Shown here: piece after piece, positions 6,922-12,868 of the stretch
Numbering within the stretch: the stretch's first letter is position 1
Layout: each line of letters begins with the position of its first letter
DNA from: an uncultured Collinsella sp.
GTDB taxonomy: Bacteria; Actinomycetota; Coriobacteriia; Coriobacteriales; Coriobacteriaceae
Assembly: GCA_958436995.1 (NCBI GenBank)
Contig: CAUBMI010000042.1
Span: 1 to 19,614 of the forward strand
Length of the DNA stretch: 19,614 nucleotides
Reading direction: 5' to 3'
Notes under the pieces: model-generated
Seen by the model: the letters and a program-made list of their open reading frames with translations, nothing else
Database searches by the model: none
Told to the model about the DNA's origin: nothing
Position numbers and translations under genes: made by a program

Positions 6922-8004
6922 ATGGGTCTGATTCAAAAGAAGGACGAGAAGGACGAGATCGACGGTATCCAGATCATCGAGCGCGGCGAAGGCCCCGACG
7001 GTGACGAGGACGAGAAGATCGACCTGGTCGCCGGCACGTCTGCCGAGCACATTGCCGCCGGCACGACGGCCGAGGAGGAGGATGCTCGCCTGGAGGCAAA
7101 GATCGCCGCGGACGCCGCCGACGAGAACCTCATGCCCGAGGAACAGGGCGAGGACGACTCCGATGCGGACGACCATGCATCCAAGCACAAGAAGACGATG
7201 ATTGCCGCCTTTGTGGTCGCCATCGTGATTGCTGCGGTGGTCGGCTTCTTTATTGGCAATGGCGGCTTTGACGGCAAGGGTGTCGGCTCGTCGACCCTCA
7301 CCGAGGACCAGCTCGATTCGACCGTGGCAAGCTATAGCTACAACGGCAAGAAGAGCGATATCACCGCACGCGAGGCCATCGAGAGCCAGTACAGCCTCGA
7401 CACCGTCAAGGATAGCGATGGCAACTACACCGCTCCGTCTGCCGACGTTATCCTGTCCTACGTGCGCAACAAGATCCTGCTGGACGCTGCCGAGGACGAG
7501 GGCATTACCGTTTCTTCCAAGGAAATGAAGCAGTACGCCGAGGATTCCATCGGCACCTCCGACTACAAGACCATGGCCACGCAGTACGGGGTGTCCAAGG
7601 ACCAGGCCAAGCAGATTGTCCGCCAGTCCGCGACGCTGCAGAAGCTCTACAAGAAGAAGGTCGGCGACAGTTCCGCGAGCATGCCGACCGCTCCGACCGA
7701 GCCTTCTGACGGCAACGAGGACACCGCGAGCAAGGATTACGCCGACTACATCATCAACCTTGCCGGCGACGAGTGGGATAGCTCGAAGGGCACCTGGAAG
7801 GACGCCGACAGCACCTATGCTAAGGCCTTCGCCGACGATGCCTTTACCGCCGATAGCGCCACCTATAAGCAGGCCATGACCGCCTACTACACTGCCTATC
7901 AGCAGTATTCCTCGCAGGCCTCGAGCGCCAGCTCCAAGTGGACCGAGTATGCCAACGGCCTCTATGCCAAGGCCAACATCAGCATCTACGGCCTGTTTGC
8001 GTAA
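6922..8004 (+). CDS. Single-pass membrane protein with SurA-N-like exterior domain
   Basis: The 360-residue protein has a long, strongly acidic cytoplasmic N-terminus (1-88), a positive patch KHKK, one transmembrane helix (about 93-112) and an exterior region of about 245 residues. The exterior part contains a stretch (about 135-235) with the pattern of SurA/PrsA/trigger-factor N-terminal chaperone domains: ITAREAIESQY, VILSYVRNKILLDAAEDEGI, VSSKEMKQYAED and KDQAKQIVRQSATLQKLYKKK. No parvulin PPIase domain follows; the rest is Ser/Ala/Tyr-rich. A role in folding secreted proteins is an inference. The Shine-Dalgarno AAGGAG lies upstream of the ATG. A strong terminator follows, so the gene is probably monocistronic. 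Confidence 0.75.
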   Translation: MGLIQKKDEKDEIDGIQIIERGEGPDGDEDEKIDLVAGTSAEHIAAGTTAEEEDARLEAKIAADAADENLMPEEQGEDDSDADDHASKHKKTMIAAFVVAIVIAAVVGFFIGNGGFDGKGVGSSTLTEDQLDSTVASYSYNGKKSDITAREAIESQYSLDTVKDSDGNYTAPSADVILSYVRNKILLDAAEDEGITVSSKEMKQYAEDSIGTSDYKTMATQYGVSKDQAKQIVRQSATLQKLYKKKVGDSSASMPTAPTEPSDGNEDTASKDYADYIINLAGDEWDSSKGTWKDADSTYAKAFADDAFTADSATYKQAMTAYYTAYQQYSSQASSASSKWTEYANGLYAKANISIYGLFA

Positions 8005-8047
8005 GATCTGTCTGCACTACTGCGCGCTAACCGATCTACCTGATTAA

Positions 8048-8083
8048 GCCCGCTAGAACGACAACGTTCTAGCGGGCATTTTG
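8048..8083 (+). terminator. Rho-independent terminator
   Basis: GCCCGCTAGAACG (8048-8060) pairs perfectly over 13 bp with CGTTCTAGCGGGC (8065-8077) around an ACAA loop, followed by ATTTTG. It ends the membrane-protein transcript. Confidence 0.9.
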
Positions 8084-8481
8084 TTACCGAAACCACTAGG
8101 ATAGGACTTGCGCCCGTGCAAGTGCTTCATCGGGTATCCTCAATTCATCCTGGAAAACGGCCGTAAACGATTGCAAATAACCGGTGAACGGTCAAAAACT
8201 ACCGTTCACCGATAATATCGAAACTGGTTCTAACTGGTATTAAGTCAAAAAGACCAATTCACAAATCTTCACAATGACCTGCATTTTTCTACACGCCATT
8301 TTTAGCCACCCTGCGTTGTTTAGACACGAAAAAAGTTCCGATCTTTGGCCAAGGCATTTCAAAACGATTACAAAACCGCAGGTAGAAGTGTTAACGAGCG
8401 GTAAACGGTCGATTTTTCGCCGTGAACGGCGCAAAAACGTTTTACTGTGTGAATCAGCGAAAGCGACCTCTTCTGTGGTGA

Positions 8482-8487
8482 TATAGT
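8482..8487 (+). promoter_or_regulatory. Probable -10 element of the PTS operon
   Basis: TATAGT at 8482-8487 is a good -10 match. No clear -35 is present 16-18 bp upstream, which would suit a promoter needing an activator. Transcription would start near 8494, leaving a leader of about 138 nt before the EIIA start. Confidence 0.4.
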
Positions 8488-8503
8488 GACAACAACACGT
8501 CAC

Positions 8504-8534
8504 GTGGTTACTACCAGTTGAGAGACCACTGGTC
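8504..8534 (+). promoter_or_regulatory. Operator(s) for a GntR-type regulator
   Basis: TGGT-TACT-ACCA (8505-8516) is an inverted repeat whose 13 core bases recur at the agaS promoter (12795-12807). A second dyad, GACCA-C-TGGTC (8524-8534), follows. Similar TGGT/ACCA dyads are bound by HutC-type GntR regulators of amino-sugar genes (DasR/NagR). The position just after the -10 fits repression. The GntR gene at 12023 is the obvious candidate, by inference. Confidence 0.6.
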
Positions 8535-8579
8535 CTAAAGAACGCTTTCCAAGAAGCTTTAAGGGCACCTGCCCGCTGG

Positions 8580-8621
8580 CTTCCGAAAACATCGGACTCG
8601 TATCGTACACACCTTCGGAAG
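8580..8621 (+). promoter_or_regulatory. Stem that would hide the EIIA ribosome binding site
   Basis: CTTCCGAA (8580-8587) is perfectly complementary to TTCGGAAG (8614-8621). The right arm contains most of the GGAAGGG Shine-Dalgarno (8617-8623) of the first PTS gene. Folding would block initiation. A further imperfect leader stem joins 8534-8540 to 8557-8564. Confidence 0.45.
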
Positions 8622-8631
8622 GGAAATTTGA

Positions 8632-9075
8632 ATGGTTGGCTTTATTCTTACCGGTCATGGACAGTTCGCACCCGGCCTCGCAAGCGCTATCGCTATGGTC
8701 GCTGGCGACCAGCCCGCTTTTACCGTCGTTCCTTTTGAGGGCGACCAGGCTGCTTCCTACGGTGAGGATCTCCGCGCCGCTATTACCGCCATGCGCGAGG
8801 AGTGCGATGGCGTGCTCGTCTTTACCGACCTGCTTGGTGGTACCCCGTTCAACCAGGCAATGATGATTGCCCAGGATGTCGACAACGTCGAGATTCTGAC
8901 TGGAACTAACCTTCCCATGGTTATTGAGCTTCTGTTCCTCCGCGGCAACGCCACGCTCGCCGAGCTTGGCGAGCAGGCCGTGACCGTTGGCCAGACGGGC
9001 ATCACCGCCCAGACGGTCGCTTCCGTCGCTGGTGCCGAGGATGAGGATATCTTCGGCGACGAGGACGGCATCTAA
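8632..9075 (+). CDS. PTS mannose-class EIIA component (AgaF-like)
   Basis: Cytoplasmic phosphocarrier of the mannose-class phosphotransferase system, which accepts phosphate from HPr and passes it to EIIB. The 147-residue product opens MVGFILTGHGQFAPG, placing the phosphorylated His at residue 9. FTDLLGGTPFNQA (84-96) is the conserved dimer/active-site segment. The length is that of a free-standing EIIA. The last 14 residues are acidic (EDEDIFGDEDGI). GGAAGGG is 8 nt upstream of the ATG. The stop overlaps the next start (TAATG). The N-acetylgalactosamine-type subgroup is inferred from neighbours. Confidence 0.93.
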   Translation: MVGFILTGHGQFAPGLASAIAMVAGDQPAFTVVPFEGDQAASYGEDLRAAITAMREECDGVLVFTDLLGGTPFNQAMMIAQDVDNVEILTGTNLPMVIELLFLRGNATLAELGEQAVTVGQTGITAQTVASVAGAEDEDIFGDEDGI

Positions 9076-9356
9076 TGGCCGATTTCGGAGCCAGTGTTCT
9101 GAGTTCCTCGGTCGCTCTTTTGGGCCTGCTTGTCATCATGGGCTTGATTTACACCATCTGGTCGCAAATCAACATGAAGAAGAAGCAGAAGTACTTCAAG
9201 GAGCTGCACACGGAGCTCAAGCCGGGTCAGGAGGTTCTTTTCGCCGGCGGTATCTACGGAACCGTCAAAGGCATCGAAGGCGAAAAGGTCCAGATTAAAG
9301 TCCGATCCGGTGCCGTCGTAGATGTTTCGCGTTACGCGATTCAGGAGATCAAGTAA
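9075..9356 (+). CDS. yajC: YajC-like protein inside the PTS operon
   Basis: Small membrane protein of 93 residues: a short exterior N-terminus, one transmembrane helix (about 10-29), a basic MKKKQKYFKEL segment and a beta-rich cytoplasmic domain (LKPGQEVLFAGGIYGTVKGIEG, VVDVSRYAIQEI) typical of the YajC family. YajC is the small accessory subunit of SecDF-YajC. Copies inside mannose-class PTS operons are known, for example in streptococcal glycosaminoglycan loci, and may be specialised paralogues helping PTS membrane assembly. Its ATG overlaps the EIIA stop by one base, so the two are translationally coupled. The genome's housekeeping yajC may lie elsewhere. Confidence 0.88.
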   Translation: MADFGASVLSSSVALLGLLVIMGLIYTIWSQINMKKKQKYFKELHTELKPGQEVLFAGGIYGTVKGIEGEKVQIKVRSGAVVDVSRYAIQEIK

Positions 9357-9392
9357 CTGTCGTCAGCAAATAACGAAAGGAAGCTGATCAAC

Positions 9393-9875
9393 ATGGCAGA
9401 ACCCAACATTCTTCTTACCCGCATCGATAACCGACTGGTTCATGGTCAGGTTGCCACCCAGTGGAACTCCACCCTGGGCTCCAACCTCATCCTCGTCGCC
9501 AACGACGACGTGTCGAACAACACCATGCGCCAGAACCTCATGAAGATGGCCGCTCCCACCGGCGTTGCTACGCGTTTCTTCTCCCTGCAGAAGACCATCG
9601 ACGTCATCGGCAAGGCGAGCCCGCGCCAGAAGATCTTCATCGTGGCCGAAACACCGGAAGACGTGCTTACGCTCGTCAAGGGCGGTGTGCCTATAAAGAA
9701 GGTAAACATCGGCAACATGCACATGTCGGAAGGAAAGCGCCAAGTCGCCACCTCCGTCGCAGTTAACGACGAGGATGTCGCTGCGTTTAAAGAGCTGCAG
9801 GAATTGGGGGTGGAGTTGGAGATCAGGCGCGTTCCGAGCACGCCTGTTGAGGACACGAGCAAGCTCTTCTCGTAA
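9393..9875 (+). CDS. PTS mannose-class EIIB component
   Basis: Cytoplasmic EIIB of 160 residues that takes phosphate from EIIA and transfers it to the incoming sugar. The signature LLTRIDNRLVHGQVATQW places the active-site His at residue 17. RQKIFIVAETPEDVLTLVKGGVPIKKVNIGNMH is the usual middle region. GAAAGGAAG lies upstream of the ATG. The gap of 90 nt to EIIC is the largest within the PTS genes and contains stem-loops. Mannose-class EIIBs cannot be assigned to one sugar by sequence alone; GalNAc is inferred from agaS/nagA nearby. Confidence 0.93.
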   Translation: MAEPNILLTRIDNRLVHGQVATQWNSTLGSNLILVANDDVSNNTMRQNLMKMAAPTGVATRFFSLQKTIDVIGKASPRQKIFIVAETPEDVLTLVKGGVPIKKVNIGNMHMSEGKRQVATSVAVNDEDVAAFKELQELGVELEIRRVPSTPVEDTSKLFS

Positions 9876-9891
9876 TCCTCATGATCCACGT

Positions 9892-9913
9892 TGTCAGGAA
9901 TGAAACCCTGACA
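9892..9913 (+). other. Intercistronic stem-loop between EIIB and EIIC
   Basis: TGTCAGG-type arm (9892-9898) pairs with CCTGACA (9907-9913), a 7-bp stem with an 8-nt loop. It has no T-run, so it is more likely an mRNA processing or stability element than a terminator. A strong AAAGGAGGAGC Shine-Dalgarno then precedes EIIC. Confidence 0.4.
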
Positions 9914-9965
9914 TTCTGTACGTGAAATCCAAAGTGCGTACATACATTTTGAAAGGAGGAGCAAG

Positions 9966-10766
9966 ATGGAATACTCGATCATCCAGGTCGCTCTGGTCTT
10001 CATCGTCACGTTCGTCGCGGCAATCGACCAGTTCAACTTCCTCGAGTCTCTCTATCAGCCCATCGTCACCGGCGCCGTCATCGGTCTTATCCTTGGCGAC
10101 CTCAACACCGGTCTTCTCGTGGGTGGTACTTATCAGCTCATGACGATCGGCAACATGCCGATCGGAGGCGCTCAGCCGCCTAACGCCGTCATCGGCGGCA
10201 TCATGGCAGCCATTCTCGCTATTGCTACGGGCCTCGAGCCCAACGCGGCAGTCGGCCTTGCCATTCCGTTCGCTCTGCTTGGTCAGCTCGGCGTTACCCT
10301 GGTCTTCACGCTTATGTCGCCGCTCATGTCCTCCGCGGACAACATGGCTCACAACGCTGACACCAAGGGTATCGAGCGTCTGAACTACTTCGCCATGGCT
10401 CTGCTCGGCCTGATCTTCGCCGTCGTCGTCACCCTGTTCTTCATCGCTGGCGCCACCATCGGTCAGACCATCGCTTCCGCCATCCCGACTTGGCTGCAGA
10501 CCGGTCTTTCCGCTGCAGGCGGCATGATGCGCTTCGTCGGCTTCGCCGTCCTGCTCAAGGTTATGATGAACCGCGATATGTGGGGCTTCTTCCTCATGGG
10601 CTTTGGCCTCGCGCTCATCACCGTTGCCAACGATTCTCTGGCAACCCCTGCTCTGCTCATCCTCGCTCTCATCGGCTTCGGCATCGCCTTCTGGGACTTC
10701 CAGCAGCAGACCGAGCTGAAGGGTGCAGCTGTTTCTGACGGAGGTGACTTCGAAGATGGCATCTAA
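9966..10766 (+). CDS. PTS mannose-class EIIC permease component
   Basis: Integral membrane protein of 266 residues that, with EIID, forms the sugar channel of the mannose-class PTS. Several hydrophobic helices run through the sequence. Family-typical segments include the VAAIDQFNFLESLYQPIVTGAVIG region near the N-terminus and GGTYQLMTIGNMPIGGAQPPNAVIGG (about 52-78). A short acidic tail ends GGDFEDGI. AAAGGAGGAGC gives an excellent Shine-Dalgarno. The end of the gene overlaps the EIID start by 11 nt, so the two membrane partners are translationally coupled. Confidence 0.94.
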   Translation: MEYSIIQVALVFIVTFVAAIDQFNFLESLYQPIVTGAVIGLILGDLNTGLLVGGTYQLMTIGNMPIGGAQPPNAVIGGIMAAILAIATGLEPNAAVGLAIPFALLGQLGVTLVFTLMSPLMSSADNMAHNADTKGIERLNYFAMALLGLIFAVVVTLFFIAGATIGQTIASAIPTWLQTGLSAAGGMMRFVGFAVLLKVMMNRDMWGFFLMGFGLALITVANDSLATPALLILALIGFGIAFWDFQQQTELKGAAVSDGGDFEDGI

Positions 10767-11838
10767 TGAGTATGTGATCCCGGAGCACTACGAGGATCTC
10801 ACTCCTGCTCCGCAGCTCGACCAGAAGACCCTCAACAAGATGGCTTGGCGCTCCTGCTTCCTGCAGGCCTCGTTCAACTACGAGCGTATGCAGGCCGCCG
10901 GTTGGCTCTACTCCATCATCCCCGGTCTGGAGAAGATCCACACCAACAAGAACGACCTCGCGGCTTCCATGAGCCACAACCTGGAGTTCTTCAACACTCA
11001 CCCGTTCCTCGTCACCTTTGTTATGGGTATCGTGCTTTCGCTCGAGCAGAACAAGGTTGACATCCCCACGATCCGCGCCGTCCGCGTCGCCGCAATGGGC
11101 CCGCTCGGTGGTATCGGTGACGCTCTGTTCTGGCTGACGCTCGTGCCTATCACGGCCGGCATCACCTCCAACATGGCTATCAACGGTAACGCCGCTGCGC
11201 CGCTGATCTTCCTGGTGATCTTCAACGTCGTCCAGTTCGCTCTGCGCTTCTGGCTCATGAACTGGTCCTACAAGCTTGGCACCAGCGCTATTGACGCTCT
11301 GACCGCCAACATGCAGGCCTTTACGCGTGCCGCTTCCATCATGGGCGTCTTCGTCGTCGGTTGCCTGGTCGTCACCATGGGTGGCACCCAGATCAACCTC
11401 CAGATCCCCAACGGCACCACCCGTGGCCTCTCCGCTACTACCGTGATCGTCTCCGAGAAGGAGGCCGAGAACTTCACCGGTATGGAGGGCATCGATACCG
11501 AGACCGCTGAGGCCGGTACCATCGCCATGACCGATGAGGACGGCAACGCCCTCACCGCTTCCGATGCCGACGGCAACGCTGTCGAGTGCGGCGTCACCGA
11601 TCTGGGCAACGGCATGGAGTCCGTTACCTACGGCACCGTCACCGAGGATCCGGTCAACTTCTCCGTTGCCGACACCCTCAACACCATCGTCCCGAAGCTC
11701 GTCCCGCTTATGCTTACGCTGCTGCTTTACTACATGTTCGCTAAGCACAGCTGGACCCCGACCAAGGGCATTCTGCTGCTCTTCGTCCTGGGCATCCTGG
11801 GCGCTGGCCCGCTTGGTCTCTGGCCGAGCATCTGGTAA
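10756..11838 (+). CDS. PTS mannose-class EIID component with large insertion
   Basis: Membrane partner of EIIC, 360 residues, forming the sugar translocation unit. Family features are LNKMAWRSCFLQASFNYERMQ near the N-terminus, GLEKIHTNKNDLAASMSHNLEFFNTHP (57-83) and AMGPLGGIGDALFW (113-126). Typical EIIDs are about 270-300 residues. This one has an extra hydrophilic stretch of about 80 residues (about 220-303), rich in Glu, Asp, Thr and Gly, between the hydrophobic segments at about 195-210 and 312-330. The insertion contains two similar units, DEDGNALT and DADGNAVE. ATG 10756 is chosen because GGAGGTGA (10740-10747) is 8 nt upstream; an in-frame ATG at 10723 would add 11 residues. It is the last PTS gene before terminators. 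Confidence 0.93.
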   Translation: MASNEYVIPEHYEDLTPAPQLDQKTLNKMAWRSCFLQASFNYERMQAAGWLYSIIPGLEKIHTNKNDLAASMSHNLEFFNTHPFLVTFVMGIVLSLEQNKVDIPTIRAVRVAAMGPLGGIGDALFWLTLVPITAGITSNMAINGNAAAPLIFLVIFNVVQFALRFWLMNWSYKLGTSAIDALTANMQAFTRAASIMGVFVVGCLVVTMGGTQINLQIPNGTTRGLSATTVIVSEKEAENFTGMEGIDTETAEAGTIAMTDEDGNALTASDADGNAVECGVTDLGNGMESVTYGTVTEDPVNFSVADTLNTIVPKLVPLMLTLLLYYMFAKHSWTPTKGILLLFVLGILGAGPLGLWPSIW

Positions 11839-11851
11839 GGCTCTAGCTTGA

Positions 11852-11880
11852 GGGGTGTGTCCCTACGCGGCTCACACCCC
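11852..11880 (+). other. Stem-loop after EIID
   Basis: GGGGTGTG (11852-11859) pairs perfectly with CACACCCC (11873-11880). No T-run follows. It may protect the PTS mRNA 3' end ahead of the true terminator. Confidence 0.45.
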
Positions 11881-11904
11881 GACCCCTTAAGCCATGTGTA
11901 TGTT

Positions 11905-11946
11905 AAAAGCCGCGTGCTCGAAAGAGCGCGCGGCTTTTGTTTTCTT
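11905..11946 (+). terminator. Strong terminator of the PTS operon
   Basis: AAAAGCCGCG (11905-11914) pairs with CGCGGCTTTT (11929-11938). The stem continues through GCTC/GAGC to a GAAA tetraloop, and T-rich sequence follows. It closes the PTS operon. The gntR promoter begins in its tail. Confidence 0.9.
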
Positions 11947-11974
11947 GATGATTCGGGTGTGGCAGACAGATAAT
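11945..11974 (+). promoter_or_regulatory. Promoter of the GntR regulator
   Basis: TTGATG (11945-11950) and GATAAT (11969-11974) with an 18-bp spacer make a fair sigma70 promoter. It starts directly at the T-tail of the PTS terminator. No copy of the CTGGT/ACCAG operator is visible here, so autoregulation is not indicated. Confidence 0.5.
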
Positions 11975-12022
11975 GCTAAACATCCAAGGTAGTAGCCTAG
12001 TTTGAGCAAAAGGGAGGATAGG

Positions 12023-12754
12023 ATGGCGATCGGAGCGCGCAAGCAACCGCTGTACGATCAGCTGGTCGATATTCTGACCGAAAAGATTGACCATGAATAT
12101 CGCGCCGGTGACATGATTCCTTCCGAGCGCGAACTTTCGGAGCGCTATGGTCTCTCGCGCACTACGGTACGCCTGGCTCTGCAGGAACTGGAGCGTTTAG
12201 GACTGGTGGTTCGGCAGCACGGTCGCGGTACCTTTGTGACCGACCGTTCGGCAAAGGCAACCAATCTTATGCAGTCCTACAGCTTTACCGAGCAGATGCG
12301 TGCGATGGGTCGCGACCCCGAGACCACGATTCTCGATTTTTGCGAGATGGAGGCCGATAAGAATCTGGCCGAGCATATGGGATTACGTATCGGTGATCGC
12401 ATTTTTAAGCTCAAGCGCCTTCGTTCTGCCGGCAACATGCCCATGATGGTCGAACGTAGCTATCTACCGGTTCGTCAATTTCTGTCCCTAAAGCGACCGC
12501 TGCTGGAGCGTAAGCCGCTTTACGATGTGATTGAGCAAGACTTTAAGCAAAAAATACGCGTGGCCGAAGAGGAGTTCTATGCGAGCATAGCCCGTCCCAC
12601 CGATGCCCACCTTTTGGAAATCGTCGAGGGCTCGCCTGTGCTCGATTTGGTTAGGACTACGTATAACGAGTCAAACGAGGTTGTGGAGTATACGCTCTCG
12701 GTTGCTCGTGCCGATCAGTTTAAATACAAGGTTTACCACCAGCGTAGCGATTAG
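12023..12754 (+). CDS. GntR/HutC-family transcriptional regulator with UTRA domain
   Basis: DNA-binding regulator of 243 residues. The N-terminal winged helix-turn-helix (about 8-75) shows the GntR pattern: PLYDQLVDILTEKI, AGDMIPSERELSERYGLSRTTVRLALQELE and a GRGTFVT wing. The rest (about 85-235) is a UTRA effector domain, including IFKLKRLRSAGNMPMMVERSYLP and a C-terminal VVEYTLSVARADQFKYKV. Relatives (NagR/DasR type) sense phosphorylated amino sugars and release DNA. Its position between the PTS and agaS, and the shared dyad at both promoters, suggest it is the local repressor. ATG 12023 has GGGAGG 6 nt upstream; TTG 12002 is less likely. Confidence 0.93.
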   Translation: MAIGARKQPLYDQLVDILTEKIDHEYRAGDMIPSERELSERYGLSRTTVRLALQELERLGLVVRQHGRGTFVTDRSAKATNLMQSYSFTEQMRAMGRDPETTILDFCEMEADKNLAEHMGLRIGDRIFKLKRLRSAGNMPMMVERSYLPVRQFLSLKRPLLERKPLYDVIEQDFKQKIRVAEEEFYASIARPTDAHLLEIVEGSPVLDLVRTTYNESNEVVEYTLSVARADQFKYKVYHQRSD

Positions 12755-12793
12755 TGTCTGCACCGTTTCCATATGATGATTCTTTGTATTTAA

Positions 12794-12829
12794 CTGGTTA
12801 CTACCAGATAACCAACCGAAGTGTATAAT
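12794..12829 (+). promoter_or_regulatory. agaS promoter with overlapping GntR-type operator
   Basis: A perfect -10 TATAAT lies at 12824-12829. Where the -35 should be sits the perfect dyad CTGGT-TACT-ACCAG (12794-12807), followed by ACCAA. Thirteen of its 14 bases match the element at the PTS promoter (8504-8517). Binding there would exclude RNA polymerase. Confidence 0.7.
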
Positions 12830-12868
12830 TGCACGTCAGAGGATTACTTCTAGAGAGAGGTATTAGAA

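Larger units (their letters stand above)
8084..8631 (+). promoter_or_regulatory. Long regulatory region of the PTS operon
   Basis: Roughly 550 bp, visibly AT-richer than the genes and with no convincing gene. It holds repeated boxes of the form CGGTRAACGGTC at 8182-8193 (inverted copy 8200-8211, together an 11-bp stem) and 8399-8410, with weaker relatives near 8161 and 8420. ACTGGT is repeated exactly 10 bp apart (8223 and 8233). A promoter -10, a CTGGT/ACCAG-type operator and a structured leader follow and are listed separately. Such density suggests control by more than one regulator. Confidence 0.6.

Noticed and set aside
8182..8211. Terminator
   Set aside because: The 11-bp inverted repeat has no T-run on either strand, and a complete terminator already exists at 8048-8083; a binding-site dyad is more likely.
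8240..8503. Small minus-strand gene in the PTS upstream region, and the 70-codon plus-strand frame opposite it
   Set aside because: The products are not protein-like, have no Shine-Dalgarno or context, and overlap the promoter and repeated boxes.
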